A stretch of 64,000 bases of DNA from Brachyspira murdochii DSM 12563 (GCF_000092845.1 NC_014150.1:1354919-1418918), one strand, 5' to 3'; positions 1 through 7,900 are shown, numbered from the stretch's first letter. The notes: generated by a model not told the origin, from the letters alone. Numbers and translations are program-made.

Positions 1-1959
1 TACATTACAGAAATTAAACTTGACAGTAAAAATATTTATCTTTTTGAAATAGGTTTATTCATAGATATATATAACAGTATTTTTAAAAAATTAGAAAACA
101 AAGATTTAAAATACAGAACTTTAGTAAAACTAATAAATGATAAAGAAAAACTTCTTCATAATAAAAATTCTGTAAAAAAAGAAGTAAGAAGGTATGGAGA
201 GTATCATAAGAATAAACTTTTTGAAGGCTATAAACTTTTTAAAGATACAATATATTATAAATTAGAAATGCTTATCATAGCAGACAATATAAATTATTAT
301 TATGAAAATAAATTAAAATTTGATGAGATAAAAACTATATTACATGGTAAAGATGATAAAGCAAAAATACATTTGGAGTATATAAAAAATATTGAAAGAA
401 ATAGGGAAGCGAGTAAACAATTAGAAAAAGTTTCGATTGAAAAAGATAATATTGAAAAAGAATTGAATAAAATTTTAATAGAGAAAAAAGAAGCAGAAAA
501 AGAATTAGAAGAAACTAAAAAACAATTAAAATTACATGCTGATTTACTTCCAATATTAAAAAAAGAATCAATTAACACTGATGAATACTATATAAAAAAT
601 ATGAGTTTTGAAGAATTAAAAATAAGTATAGAAAATATAAATATGCTTATAAGCTCATCTAAAGAACTTAATTATATAAACTATTACACAATAAAAAAAT
701 ATATACTTTGTCTTTATTATATATTTGAAAGAGAAGAAATTAATAATTTATTTGATAATATTTATTTAGATAAAAATATTATATACTATGATTTGCATTT
801 TTATTATTTTATATTCATAATATACACTCTTAATAATAAAAACAAGCTTGATAATAAAGAGTATGAAGAAATTATTAATTTATATATAGAAAAATATAAT
901 ACTCTTAAAAAAGAAAAATCTTATTTATTTGACAAAGCATATAATTTAGATATAGCAAAGAGATATGAACTAAAAAATCTAAATCATGATAATTATTTAA
1001 AAAACGACAGCTATTTGCATCTTACTGATAAATATAATGATTATAGAGATTTATTTTTTGAAGATGATAAAGATTATTATAATTTTATTTTATTTTTATG
1101 CAATAAAATAAAGTTTGGAATATATTTTAATTTAGCAGATTATCAGGAAAATATATTTATTAATGAATACAAGGAAATGAATTTTGAAAAATCAGATAAT
1201 ACAATTAATAATATTACTATTCAAATAGAAGATACAAAAATAGCTAGAAAAATAGCAGAGAGATTTTATTTTCTTAAATTAATAACTTTAGAAGAATACG
1301 GAATGATAAATACTTTATTAAATGATTTGCTTATAGAATTAGCATATACTCATAAACAAACTATTAAAAATTATATTAAAGATAAAAATAGAATATTAAA
1401 AAGCTATGATAATATTTTTAATTATATTATATATTTTTATGATAGTATGAAAACAGATAAATTATTATCTCCTGTAGACTATTATTTTTATAAAAAGATT
1501 ATAAAAGAACAAAAAATTATTGACGATTATACTTCTAATTTCTCATTAAATGAATCAGAAATAATTGAGGAAGCTAAAGAAAGATTTATTAATGGTAATG
1601 AAGAAAATATTTCAGATGATAATTTGGATATATTTACTAAAAAAATGTTTGATGAATTAGAGAAGGATTTTAATGGATATAATTATAGATACAAAAGAGA
1701 TTCTCAATTTAAAATAGAAGCATTTTTCAAAATGAATCATTCTATGGTTATAATGATAACAAAATATTTTTATAAAGATGATATTAAAGAAAATTTCATA
1801 AAAAATATTGAGTATTTATACAAATTACAGTCTTATACATCTTATTTGGTTCATAATAAAATGATGGATTATAATAATATTTTTATATACACATATCATT
1901 ACGTATTTATGTTTGATGATATAGAATTAGCCAAAGTACTTTTTTCTTCAGTAGAATAA
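1..1959 (+). CDS. Large coiled-coil hypothetical protein, 5' end outside window
   Basis: The reading frame is open from the first base, so the ATG at 268 is internal and the gene is cut by the window edge; 652 residues are visible. The region about 135-185 of the visible part is a Lys/Glu-rich heptad-like coiled coil. The rest is rich in Asn, Lys, Ile, Tyr and Phe with no transmembrane run or signal peptide, suggesting a cytoplasmic helical protein. I recognise no catalytic motif or family. Two small hairpins follow the stop. The missing N-terminus could hold a defining domain, so no function is proposed. Confidence 0.8.
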   Translation, partial: YITEIKLDSKNIYLFEIGLFIDIYNSIFKKLENKDLKYRTLVKLINDKEKLLHNKNSVKKEVRRYGEYHKNKLFEGYKLFKDTIYYKLEMLIIADNINYYYENKLKFDEIKTILHGKDDKAKIHLEYIKNIERNREASKQLEKVSIEKDNIEKELNKILIEKKEAEKELEETKKQLKLHADLLPILKKESINTDEYYIKNMSFEELKISIENINMLISSSKELNYINYYTIKKYILCLYYIFEREEINNLFDNIYLDKNIIYYDLHFYYFIFIIYTLNNKNKLDNKEYEEIINLYIEKYNTLKKEKSYLFDKAYNLDIAKRYELKNLNHDNYLKNDSYLHLTDKYNDYRDLFFEDDKDYYNFILFLCNKIKFGIYFNLADYQENIFINEYKEMNFEKSDNTINNITIQIEDTKIARKIAERFYFLKLITLEEYGMINTLLNDLLIELAYTHKQTIKNYIKDKNRILKSYDNIFNYIIYFYDSMKTDKLLSPVDYYFYKKIIKEQKIIDDYTSNFSLNESEIIEEAKERFINGNEENISDDNLDIFTKKMFDELEKDFNGYNYRYKRDSQFKIEAFFKMNHSMVIMITKYFYKDDIKENFIKNIEYLYKLQSYTSYLVHNKMMDYNNIFIYTYHYVFMFDDIELAKVLFSSVE

Positions 1960-1997
1960 AAGCTAAAAATTTTCTAAAAAAATTCACTTTTTTATTA

Positions 1998-2040
1998 GGT
2001 ACATTGATGTACCAATAAGGCAAAAACTCCATTATTGCCT
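1998..2040 (+). terminator. Two consecutive hairpins after the coiled-coil gene
   Basis: GGTACA-ttga-TGTACC at 1998-2013 is followed by GGCAA and TTGCC arms at 2019-2039. Neither is followed by a long T-run, so this may be a weak terminator, an mRNA-end structure or, for the first palindrome, a protein binding site. Confidence 0.3.
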
Positions 2041-2059
2041 ATAATAAATTTATAAATAA

Positions 2060-2073
2060 TTACCTATGGGTAA
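2060..2073. promoter_or_regulatory. Palindrome upstream of the merR-like gene (operator candidate 1)
   Basis: TTACC-tatg-GGTAA is an inverted repeat about 78 bp before the regulator start. It resembles the TACCCTAGGGTA palindromes at 3291-3328 and 3727-3753, and all three share a trailing GGGTAA/G...TATT(T)AA stretch. Autoregulation by the MerR-like protein is inferred, not shown. Confidence 0.45.
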
Positions 2074-2150
2074 GTATTTAATTTTTGTTTGTATTATTTT
2101 TTTATAAAAGTTAATGTTAAAAATTACTTTATTTATAGGGAAAATAATAA

Positions 2151-2834
2151 ATGTTAAACGATAAGCCTGTATCATATTTTATAAAAAATAAAAGATATAT
2201 TCTTGAAAGCAGAAAAAATAAAAACAAAAATGAATTAATTGCTATAGGAAATTTTTTAGAAATTTTAAAAGACGAAGAAATCAATAATGTAACATTAAAA
2301 AATTTAAGAGAATGGGATAATAAAAATGTACTTCCAGCATACAGAATTACTCATGGACCTATAAGAGAAAAGGTAAGATACTACAGCAAAGAGCATATTG
2401 ATATTGTAAGAGAGATACTTCGTTTAAAGGCATTGGGCTTTGAGATACCTGATATTAAAAAGATAATATTTGATAATATACCGGAGTGCTTAATATTTGT
2501 AAGTAAGGATATACTAAAAAAAGAGGAAATAAAAAAAATGAAGGGCTTAATTGAAAACATCAATAAAAAAGAGGCTGATATAATAAAGGCTATAATAAAA
2601 AACTCTAAAAAAGAATTTTATAATAATTTTAATATAGATAATTTAAATGATGAATATATAAAAAATCTTATAAGTCAGTATAAAGATTCTAATTTAGAAA
2701 ATAAAGAAGATTCAAATATTATTAGTTTTATACTTATTTTGATTAGTGCATTTAATTGCTATGATGAAAATAATAATATCTTTGATAGAGAGAAGTTTTC
2801 AAATTACATTAATGATATAGCAGGCAGGTATTAA
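2151..2834 (+). CDS. MerR-family-like transcriptional regulator
   Basis: This 227-residue protein carries a MerR-type winged helix-turn-helix at about residues 48-106. LREWDNKNVLPAYR corresponds to the usual IRYYE..GLLP..R helix, and RYYSKEHIDIVREILRLKAL to the wing and following helix. The domain is preceded by a 45-residue extension that ordinary MerR proteins lack. The C-terminal half is a Lys/Asn-rich helical region without an obvious metal-binding cysteine cluster, so the inducer is unknown. The start has GGGA upstream. A palindrome sits 78 bp upstream and related palindromes precede two lipoprotein genes downstream, which makes a small local regulon plausible. Confidence 0.75.
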   Translation: MLNDKPVSYFIKNKRYILESRKNKNKNELIAIGNFLEILKDEEINNVTLKNLREWDNKNVLPAYRITHGPIREKVRYYSKEHIDIVREILRLKALGFEIPDIKKIIFDNIPECLIFVSKDILKKEEIKKMKGLIENINKKEADIIKAIIKNSKKEFYNNFNIDNLNDEYIKNLISQYKDSNLENKEDSNIISFILILISAFNCYDENNNIFDREKFSNYINDIAGRY

Positions 2835-2887
2835 AGTTATAAGCTTTAATAAAAAAAATATAAAAATAATTTTTAAGGAGGCTCAAT

Positions 2888-3052
2888 ATGAGTGAAAAAA
2901 AGAAGCACCCAAATAATGAAGCTGATATGGTTAATCCTAATAAAGGTTTTGACGGTAATAATATCAGATTCGATAAAAATCAGGGTAACATAGGCTGGCA
3001 GAAAAATCCATTAAACCCAGCAAGTCAAAAAAATAACGATGATAAAAAATAA
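2888..3052 (+). CDS. 54-aa hydrophilic protein with PNNEADM..PNKG motif, paralogue 1
   Basis: This short ORF has a strong Shine-Dalgarno (AAGGAGG) eight bases before ATG. It encodes an Asn/Lys-rich, cysteine-free protein without signal peptide or membrane segment. It shares PNNEADM, NPNKG, GNNIR and NQGN in order with the neighbouring ORF at 3089, so the pair arose by duplication and the shared block appears to be under selection. It lies 53 bp after the merR-like gene and may be co-transcribed with it. The composition suggests a disordered protein. I do not know a function. Confidence 0.75.
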   Translation: MSEKKKHPNNEADMVNPNKGFDGNNIRFDKNQGNIGWQKNPLNPASQKNNDDKK

Positions 3053-3088
3053 AAAGTCAATTAAAAATATTAAAAAAGGAGTAAAATT

Positions 3089-3232
3089 ATGTCAGATAAA
3101 ATAAAACGTCCTAACAATGAAGCAGATATGCAAAACCCTAATAAAGGAAATAACGGAAACAATATACGATATGACCAGAATCAGGGTAATAGGGGTAAAC
3201 AGCTTAATCCAAATCAGAATAAAAATAAATAG
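3089..3232 (+). CDS. 47-aa hydrophilic protein with PNNEADM..PNKG motif, paralogue 2
   Basis: ATG follows AAAGGAG by seven bases. The product matches the preceding 54-aa protein over most of its length (RPNNEADMQNPNKG, GNNIRYDQNQGN) and ends in an Asn/Lys tail. Low-complexity C-termini differ between the copies while the central block is conserved, which argues for real coding. The two genes are 36 bp apart and read as a tandem duplicate. A nearly perfect 38-bp palindrome follows and could be a transcript-end hairpin as well as an operator for the next gene. Confidence 0.75.
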   Translation: MSDKIKRPNNEADMQNPNKGNNGNNIRYDQNQGNRGKQLNPNQNKNK

Positions 3233-3290
3233 CAGATATTAAATCTTTTAAAACTTTAATACTTGCTTTATATTTTTACTATCAAAAATA

Positions 3291-3328
3291 AAAAGTTAAT
3301 AATTACCCTAGGGTAGTTATTAACTTTT
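3291..3328. promoter_or_regulatory. 38-bp near-perfect palindrome centred on TACCCTAGGGTA (operator candidate 2)
   Basis: The arms AAAAGTTAATAA and TTATTAACTTTT flank TACCCTAGGGTA, with one mismatched base pair over 38 bp. It lies about 85 bp before the lipoprotein gene at 3413. A TATAAT sits at 3334-3339. The symmetry fits a dimeric regulator; a hairpin role for the upstream transcript is also possible. Confidence 0.5.
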
Positions 3329-3412
3329 ATCAATATAATCATTGTTCAAAAAATAAAAAACTTTATATTTAATAGTTCAATAATAATAAAAAAATTATAA
3401 GGAGAAAACAAA

Positions 3413-3721
3413 ATGAAAAAAATTATCAGTATCATAATAATATTAATGTTTATGTTATTAATGACAGCTTGTTCTACAGTAGCAACTGCAGACAATATTC
3501 CTCAAAGTCTTCAGCTTAGCGGAAGCGATATTACAGTAGGAGAAGTGCTTACCGCAGAACTTCCATACGATGCAAAAGATACTACATTAAAAGAACAGTT
3601 AATAGCAGAGGCTTTGAAAGGAACTAATTATGATTTTTTAATTATGCCTAGATACGAAATTGTACAATCAGGATTCTCTAAAAAAATAAAAATAAGAGGA
3701 AGAGGAGCTAGAGTAAAATAA
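3413..3721 (+). CDS. Small lipoprotein, 102 aa
   Basis: The N-terminus is a lipoprotein signal: MKK, a hydrophobic stretch of about 12 residues, then the lipobox LMTAC with Cys20 as the predicted lipidation site. The mature part is about 83 residues, contains an LSGSDITVGE segment and ends in a basic tail (KKIKIRGRGARVK). No known domain is recognised. An AAGGAG Shine-Dalgarno precedes ATG. The upstream 38-bp palindrome suggests control by the MerR-like regulator encoded 1.2 kb upstream. It probably sits in the cell envelope, facing the periplasm or outside. Confidence 0.75.
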   Translation: MKKIISIIIILMFMLLMTACSTVATADNIPQSLQLSGSDITVGEVLTAELPYDAKDTTLKEQLIAEALKGTNYDFLIMPRYEIVQSGFSKKIKIRGRGARVK

Positions 3722-3726
3722 ATAAT

Positions 3727-3753
3727 TATTAATTCCCCTAGGGTAAATATTAA
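3727..3753. promoter_or_regulatory. Imperfect palindrome around CCCTAGGG (operator candidate 3)
   Basis: CCCCTAGGGTAAATATTAACT closely matches the palindrome at 3291-3328 in core and right flank. It lies between two lipoprotein genes, 90-115 bp before the second, with TATAAT at 3758-3763. Its spacing to the next gene resembles that of the other two sites. Confidence 0.45.
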
Positions 3754-3841
3754 CTATTATAATTATAAATATTGAATAATTAATTAGTAAGATTTATATT
3801 TTATTTATAATTTATAATAAAAACTTTAAGGGGAAAACAAA

Positions 3842-4159
3842 ATGAAAAAAATTATCACTACTATTTTAGCTTTAACTTTACTATCAGCTTTTAGTATGTC
3901 CTGCAGCAAGGGTTTTAATTTTTATGATTTGGGAGGTACTTGGGTAGGCAATGGCGGAAGTTTTTCAATAGATACTTCAGCTAAAACTATAAACAAAGAT
4001 AATAAAATATATACAATAAGCGGAGATCTTCCAGAAACAAAAGCTCAAATGCTAACTATAACTTTTCAAAATGTAGATATGGGAACTACATTAGTTTTTA
4101 CAAGCAAAACAGAAGCTAATGGTACAGGAGATTTTAACGGCTCTTGGACTAAACAATAA
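3842..4159 (+). CDS. Small lipoprotein, 105 aa
   Basis: The signal peptide ends in the lipobox FSMSC (Cys21). The mature domain begins with a GGTWVGNG motif and continues in alternating polar and hydrophobic segments, ending NGSWTKQ, as expected for a small lipocalin-like or all-beta domain. AAGGGG lies before ATG. The start MKKII matches the preceding lipoprotein gene in bases as well as residues, suggesting a related signal sequence. Function unknown. A palindrome upstream groups it with the putative MerR regulon, and a rho-independent terminator follows. Confidence 0.75.
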   Translation: MKKIITTILALTLLSAFSMSCSKGFNFYDLGGTWVGNGGSFSIDTSAKTINKDNKIYTISGDLPETKAQMLTITFQNVDMGTTLVFTSKTEANGTGDFNGSWTKQ

Positions 4160-4184
4160 TAAATATTATTATAGATAATATTAT

Positions 4185-4223
4185 AAGCTGTTTGATAAAT
4201 ATAAATTATCAGGCAGCTTTTTT
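4185..4223 (+). terminator. Rho-independent terminator
   Basis: AAGCTGTTTGATAA pairs with TTATCAGGCAGCTT (14 pairs including two G-U) and is followed by six T residues. It ends the lipoprotein transcript. Confidence 0.75.
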
Positions 4224-4299
4224 ATATTCTTGATATAATATATTTTTATATTATACTATTTACGAAATTAAATAAAATTTAATATAAGGATATTTATAT

Positions 4300-4668
4300 A
4301 TGATAAAAAAAATTATAACAATAACATCTATTTTATATTTATCTTCTTTATTTGCTGTAAGCTGTAATAATACAGATAAAACAGGCAGTAGTAATAGTAA
4401 TAATAATGGTATAGAAAAATATGCAGGAACTTGGGAGCTTGTAGAAATATCTGATACAGTTACAATAGATGATAAAGGAAATGTAGTTTTCGACAGCAAT
4501 AAAATGAATAATATCAAATATGAAGGAACAGAAACATATTTGATAGAGTTTATCGATACAATTTCCGGGGATATATTTTTAAGATTAAATTTCAGCTCTC
4601 AGACTTTCGGTATAGGAGAAATAGGCGGAGAAGAATTAGATAAAGGCACTATAAAAAAAATAAAATAA
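4300..4668 (+). CDS. Small lipoprotein, 122 aa, lipocalin-like
   Basis: The signal sequence ends in FAVSC (Cys22), followed by an Asn/Ser-rich linker. The mature domain starts YAGTWELVEI and alternates strand-like segments to the end LDKGTIKKIK. The Y-x-G start and the short G-(T/N)-(L/I)-x-K ending recall the lipoproteins at 5938 and 22342. These could be distant members of one envelope family, but this copy is the most divergent. No palindrome of the TACCCTAGGGTA type was seen upstream. Function unknown. Confidence 0.7.
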   Translation: MIKKIITITSILYLSSLFAVSCNNTDKTGSSNSNNNGIEKYAGTWELVEISDTVTIDDKGNVVFDSNKMNNIKYEGTETYLIEFIDTISGDIFLRLNFSSQTFGIGEIGGEELDKGTIKKIK

Positions 4669-4680
4669 TATTTATTACAG

Positions 4681-4708
4681 TTGACAATAATAAAATATGA
4701 TGTAACTT
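4681..4708 (+). promoter_or_regulatory. Candidate sigma70-type promoter for the CHR transporter pair
   Basis: TTGACA at 4681-4686 is followed after 16 bp by TAACTT at 4703-4708. It lies 43 bp before the first transporter gene. The -10 box is weak. Confidence 0.4.
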
Positions 4709-4750
4709 TATTTAGTTATATTTAAAAAAAATTGTTTATGGGAAAAATGA

Positions 4751-5332
4751 ATGGATAATATTAGTCAGTCTAAAAAGCCCAAATGGTATACTATGTTTTT
4801 TTCTTTCTTTTATATAGGGCTTGTTACTATAGGAGGAGGACTTGCTATGCTTCCTATTATGGAAGAAGAGTTTGTAAGTAAAAGAAAGTTCTTAACTAAA
4901 GATGAAATAATAGATATATTTGCTCTAGCTCAAAGTATACCGGGTGTAATTGCTGTAAACTCATCGCTTCTTACAGGTTTTAAAGTAGCTGGAATATTCG
5001 GAGGTATAATGGCAGGTATAGGTGTTATGGCTCCTTCATTTATTATTATACTTATGATAGCTCCAATATTTGAAAGATTTCAGGACACAGAGTATGTACA
5101 TAAGGCATTTTTAGGAATACGCGGTGCTATAGCAGGGCTTATACTTCTTTCTGCTTTCGGAATGGGTAAACAAGTAATGAAGGATAAGTTTACTGTTATT
5201 CTTTTCATACTTAGTTTTATTTTGGTTGTATTTTTGAACTTTAATGTAATATATGCTCTGCTTTTATCAGCATTGATAGGCTGGCTCTATTACCTATTTA
5301 ATAAATATGTTATAAAAAATAATAATAAATAA
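4751..5332 (+). CDS. Chromate (CHR) family transporter, first half-size subunit
   Basis: A 193-residue membrane protein matching one CHR domain. The family signature appears as FFYIGLVTIGGG near residue 20, followed by an ALAQSIPGVIAVNSS segment and several hydrophobic helices. In split CHR systems two half-size proteins from adjacent genes act together; the second gene starts 14 bp downstream. Start ATG has GGGA upstream; an overlapping out-of-frame ATG at 4747 is not used. Family members export chromate or move other anions. Substrate is not decided by sequence. Confidence 0.85.
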   Translation: MDNISQSKKPKWYTMFFSFFYIGLVTIGGGLAMLPIMEEEFVSKRKFLTKDEIIDIFALAQSIPGVIAVNSSLLTGFKVAGIFGGIMAGIGVMAPSFIIILMIAPIFERFQDTEYVHKAFLGIRGAIAGLILLSAFGMGKQVMKDKFTVILFILSFILVVFLNFNVIYALLLSALIGWLYYLFNKYVIKNNNK

Positions 5333-5346
5333 CGGAAATTAATAAC

Positions 5347-5925
5347 ATGATATATTTGAGACTTTTTTATGTATTTGCAAAACTCGGACTTTTTACTTAC
5401 GGAGGCGGATACGCTATTATAGCCTTGCTTTTAGGAATATTAGAAGATTACGGCTGGGTAACTTCTGCCGAGTTCTCCAATCTTGTAGCAATATCGCAGA
5501 TAACACCCGGACCTATTGCTATTAACTCAGCAACATTTGTAGGATATAAAGTTGCCGGAGTATTAGGTTCAGCAGTTGCTACTTTTGGAATATTTCTTCC
5601 GGCATTTGTTATTACTATGATAGTATCAAAGTTTTTTTATGCTGTAAAAAATAATGAACAGTTTAATAGTATAATGAATGCTCTTCGAGTATGTGCTGTG
5701 GCATTAATAGCTTCAGCTGTTGTAACTTTTACAAAAGATGCCTTTTTCGTTCAGCTTACAGAAACTTCAATATTAAGAAATATTGTTTTTATTCAAAATA
5801 TATTCAAATACATTAGCCCAATAGGAGTATTTATATTTGCTTTATCAATATTTTTAAAGATAAAAAAAGTACCGATACTTGCTATAATTGCTATTTCTGC
5901 CGTTTTGGGAATAATTTTATATTAA
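5347..5925 (+). CDS. Chromate (CHR) family transporter, second half-size subunit
   Basis: A 192-residue CHR-domain protein with KLGLFTYGGGYA near the N-terminus and AISQITPGPIAINSATFVG in the second conserved block, mirroring the motifs of the upstream partner. Short-chain CHR proteins are expected to pair with a partner of opposite membrane topology (family knowledge). The two genes form a simple operon. The gene ends 12 bp before the convergent lipoprotein gene. The name reflects family membership only; these may transport other oxyanions. Confidence 0.85.
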   Translation: MIYLRLFYVFAKLGLFTYGGGYAIIALLLGILEDYGWVTSAEFSNLVAISQITPGPIAINSATFVGYKVAGVLGSAVATFGIFLPAFVITMIVSKFFYAVKNNEQFNSIMNALRVCAVALIASAVVTFTKDAFFVQLTETSILRNIVFIQNIFKYISPIGVFIFALSIFLKIKKVPILAIIAISAVLGIILY

Positions 5926-5937
5926 TGTAGTTATTAT

Positions 5938-6366
5938 TTATCTCACCTTTGTAAGATTGCCGCTTCCTCTTGTACCGTCATTACGGTCAAAATAAAAATT
6001 GAGAGCATAATCAGAAAAAGTAAATGTAAAATAATATCTGTATCCGCTTGAACTTATAGAAGCTGAATATGAATTATCTGAGAGTTTTACCATATTCTCT
6101 TTATATATATTATTTAAAAAAGATATATATCCGCCAGAAATATTCACTGTTACAACACCGCCTGAAGAAACTGTAACAGATACATAAGACTGAGATGTAA
6201 TATTATAACTGTCAGTTGTTGTTATACCCGCTTCATACAAACCTATATATTTTTTGTCTATTTCATTACTATTTAATAATGAAGATGATGAAGAAGTATA
6301 AAAATTAAGACATCCGCATATAAAAAATGCTGAAAATATAGTAATAATTTTTAATATACTATTCAT
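5938..6366 (-). CDS. Small lipoprotein, 142 aa (paralogue of the 22.3-kb lipoprotein)
   Basis: The signal sequence has lipobox FICGC (Cys19) followed by a Ser-rich linker. The mature part contains YIGLYEAGITTT, ISGGYISF, VKLSDNSYSAS, YYFTFTFSDYALNFYF and GNLTKV. Those blocks line up in order with the lipoprotein at 22342 (YEGSITTKAY, IEGGNAYD, VKTDDISYQAS, NYTFIFHDTYIILKI, GTLSKI), so the two are clear paralogues. It is convergent with the CHR transporter operon. A surface or periplasmic beta-sheet domain is inferred; function is unknown. Confidence 0.75.
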   Translation of the reverse strand: MNSILKIITIFSAFFICGCLNFYTSSSSSLLNSNEIDKKYIGLYEAGITTTDSYNITSQSYVSVTVSSGGVVTVNISGGYISFLNNIYKENMVKLSDNSYSASISSSGYRYYFTFTFSDYALNFYFDRNDGTRGSGNLTKVR

Positions 6367-6383
6367 AATTTTTAAAAATAAAA

Positions 6384-7007
6384 TTAATTATCAATATTTT
6401 TCTTTTTCTCTAAATACACTGTTAATAATTTTTTTATTCTATCATATTTAAAGCCCTTTCTCATTAATGCCTTTATGATATAATCTTCTTTATTTTCTTT
6501 ATGTTCATACACTCTATAATATTTTTTTATAGCTTCTTTTAATGCTTTATTTTCGCTTTTATCGCTTATAGAATTAGATGCTTTCTCTATTAATGAGCTT
6601 TTTACTTTGCATTTTTTAAGATAGTCTATAATATGCCTTTTACTTTTTCCTTTGAGTTTTAAACTGCTCACAGCTATTTTTACAAATCTTTTATCATCTA
6701 TAAGGTCGTATTCTTTGCAGTATGAAACGGCATAGTTGATAAATCTTTTTTTATGTCCTTTTTTTATTAATTTATCTCTAAGCATACCCTCGCTTATAAA
6801 TCCGCGTTTTAAAACTGACACAGCCGACTTTCTTGCTGAAGCTTCATATGCTTTATTTCTTATATGGGGAATCTCATCATATTCAAGCTCCATTCCTTCA
6901 TACAAATCAAGCTCATAAAGACCGTTTTTAGGTATGCTAAATACTTCTCCGCCTGATATCTTTATATATATTTTATCGCCTTTTAATTTCATTTTTATAA
7001 TAACCAT
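6384..7007 (-). CDS. recX: RecX family regulatory protein
   Basis: A 207-residue basic protein with the three-helix repeat pattern of RecX: VLKRGFISEGMLRDKLIKKGH, YDLIDDKRFVKIAVSSLK and a third copy near IIKALMRKGFKYDRIKKLL. RecX binds RecA filaments and limits recombinase activity (family knowledge). The N-terminal 50 residues resemble those of longer RecX proteins. recA is not in this window. Starts at Met1 (7007) or Met6 (6992) are both possible, as no clear Shine-Dalgarno is visible. It lies 18 bp upstream of a lipoprotein gene on the same strand. Confidence 0.85.
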   Translation of the reverse strand: MVIIKMKLKGDKIYIKISGGEVFSIPKNGLYELDLYEGMELEYDEIPHIRNKAYEASARKSAVSVLKRGFISEGMLRDKLIKKGHKKRFINYAVSYCKEYDLIDDKRFVKIAVSSLKLKGKSKRHIIDYLKKCKVKSSLIEKASNSISDKSENKALKEAIKKYYRVYEHKENKEDYIIKALMRKGFKYDRIKKLLTVYLEKKKNIDN

Positions 7008-7045
7008 AAAAAAATAGTATAATAATATTAAAAGTTTTTCAAGTA

Positions 7046-7564
7046 TTATTTTTTATAAGACAAAAGAAAATATGAATCGTCTGAACTTAAATAAGACTTA
7101 GGTATAATAATAGCAGACATCTCATCTACATAGAAAAATATGCATCTATTAGTACAATCTATTTTTTGTATATCTTCTTTATTAAACTTACTCACACCGC
7201 TGCTTTCTTTAAACACAACTTTATCATCATAAACAGTTAACTCTTTATCTCCAAAAACTTTATCTAGCTTTCCGCTTCTTGAATAGTCTTTAACTTTTTT
7301 TACTATCTTTTTTTCTATACGTTTTCTATATGTTAATATCTGTATAATAGAAAAAGCAGAAACTAATACTGCTATTATAATTATTAAAAATGCATTATCT
7401 CTAAAATATATGGCCATTGCTTCAAATACGATTAAATACAAACCTACTAATATTGCTATAGTTCTTTTTATTGTTTTGTTCATTGAGCTGTTCATCTTCA
7501 AATAATGAAGCTGAAAATCTATAAAATCATCTTCTGTAAGTTTGTACTTATATTCTTTTTTCAT
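7046..7564 (-). CDS. YcxB-like membrane protein
   Basis: A 172-residue protein starting KKEYKYKLTEDDFIDFQLHYL, then two adjacent transmembrane helices at about residues 35-75, and a C-terminal soluble segment with VYDDKVVFKESSG...KIDCTNRCIFFYV...AIIIPKSYL. This is the layout of YcxB-like proteins. I start at ATG 7564, preceded by AGGTG at suitable spacing, rather than the GTG nine bases upstream. It lies upstream of recX on the same strand. The molecular role of the family is unknown to me. Confidence 0.75.
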   Translation of the reverse strand: MKKEYKYKLTEDDFIDFQLHYLKMNSSMNKTIKRTIAILVGLYLIVFEAMAIYFRDNAFLIIIIAVLVSAFSIIQILTYRKRIEKKIVKKVKDYSRSGKLDKVFGDKELTVYDDKVVFKESSGVSKFNKEDIQKIDCTNRCIFFYVDEMSAIIIPKSYLSSDDSYFLLSYKK

Positions 7565-7716
7565 TAACTGCACCTATATTTGTATTATATTAAGTATAGT
7601 ATAAGTATATTTTTTTTCAAGTATTAATAGACAATTTATAAAGTTGTTTTTCTTTAAACTAAAATAATATAAAAAATTATTTCTTTTATAGTTAATAACT
7701 TATTATTACAATTTTC

Positions 7717-7743
7717 GGGGCGGGCGGGCGGGGTAAGTAGATT
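7717..7743 (+). repeat. G-quadruplex motif with conserved flank, copy 1
   Basis: GGGGCGGGCGGGCGGGG at 7717-7733 has four G-runs separated by single C residues, followed by TAAGTAGATT. The same 27-bp block, in opposite orientation, occurs at 17155-17181 and 38623-38649. It stands out sharply in an AT-rich genome. An Rpn gene remnant follows about 40 bp downstream. Confidence 0.8.
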
Positions 7744-7771
7744 TCCAATAAAATTTGTATTCTATTTTTTA

Positions 7772-7900
7772 TAAGGTTTACAGGAAGGAAGAAGAGAAGA
7801 ACAAATTAATATAGCTAGAAGTTTTAAAAACGATAGAATATATATAAAAATCATAAGCGAGAACACAGGTCTTAGTATAGAAGAAGTATTAAAACTATAG
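7772..7900 (+). pseudogene. 3' remnant of an Rpn family nuclease gene
   Basis: The frame ending at TAG 7898-7900 encodes GLQEGRREEQINIARSFKN and then KIISENTGLSIEEVLKL. This matches the last 40 or so residues of the intact Rpn protein at 16045-16989 (EEVLEL end). No start codon or catalytic domain precedes it. The upstream 80 bp, including the G-quadruplex block and ATTCTATTTTT, resemble the leader of the intact gene. The locus therefore looks like an Rpn element that lost about 1 kb by internal deletion. The rest of the 7565-8169 gap is AT-rich with nothing else recognised. Confidence 0.75.

Noticed and set aside
300..578. Antisense ORF in the coiled-coil gene
   Set aside because: It mirrors the Lys/Glu-rich coiled coil on the other strand and has no ribosome site.
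4260..4517. Antisense 85-aa hydrophobic ORF
   Set aside because: Complement of the lipoprotein gene at 4300, which has a signal peptide and lipobox.
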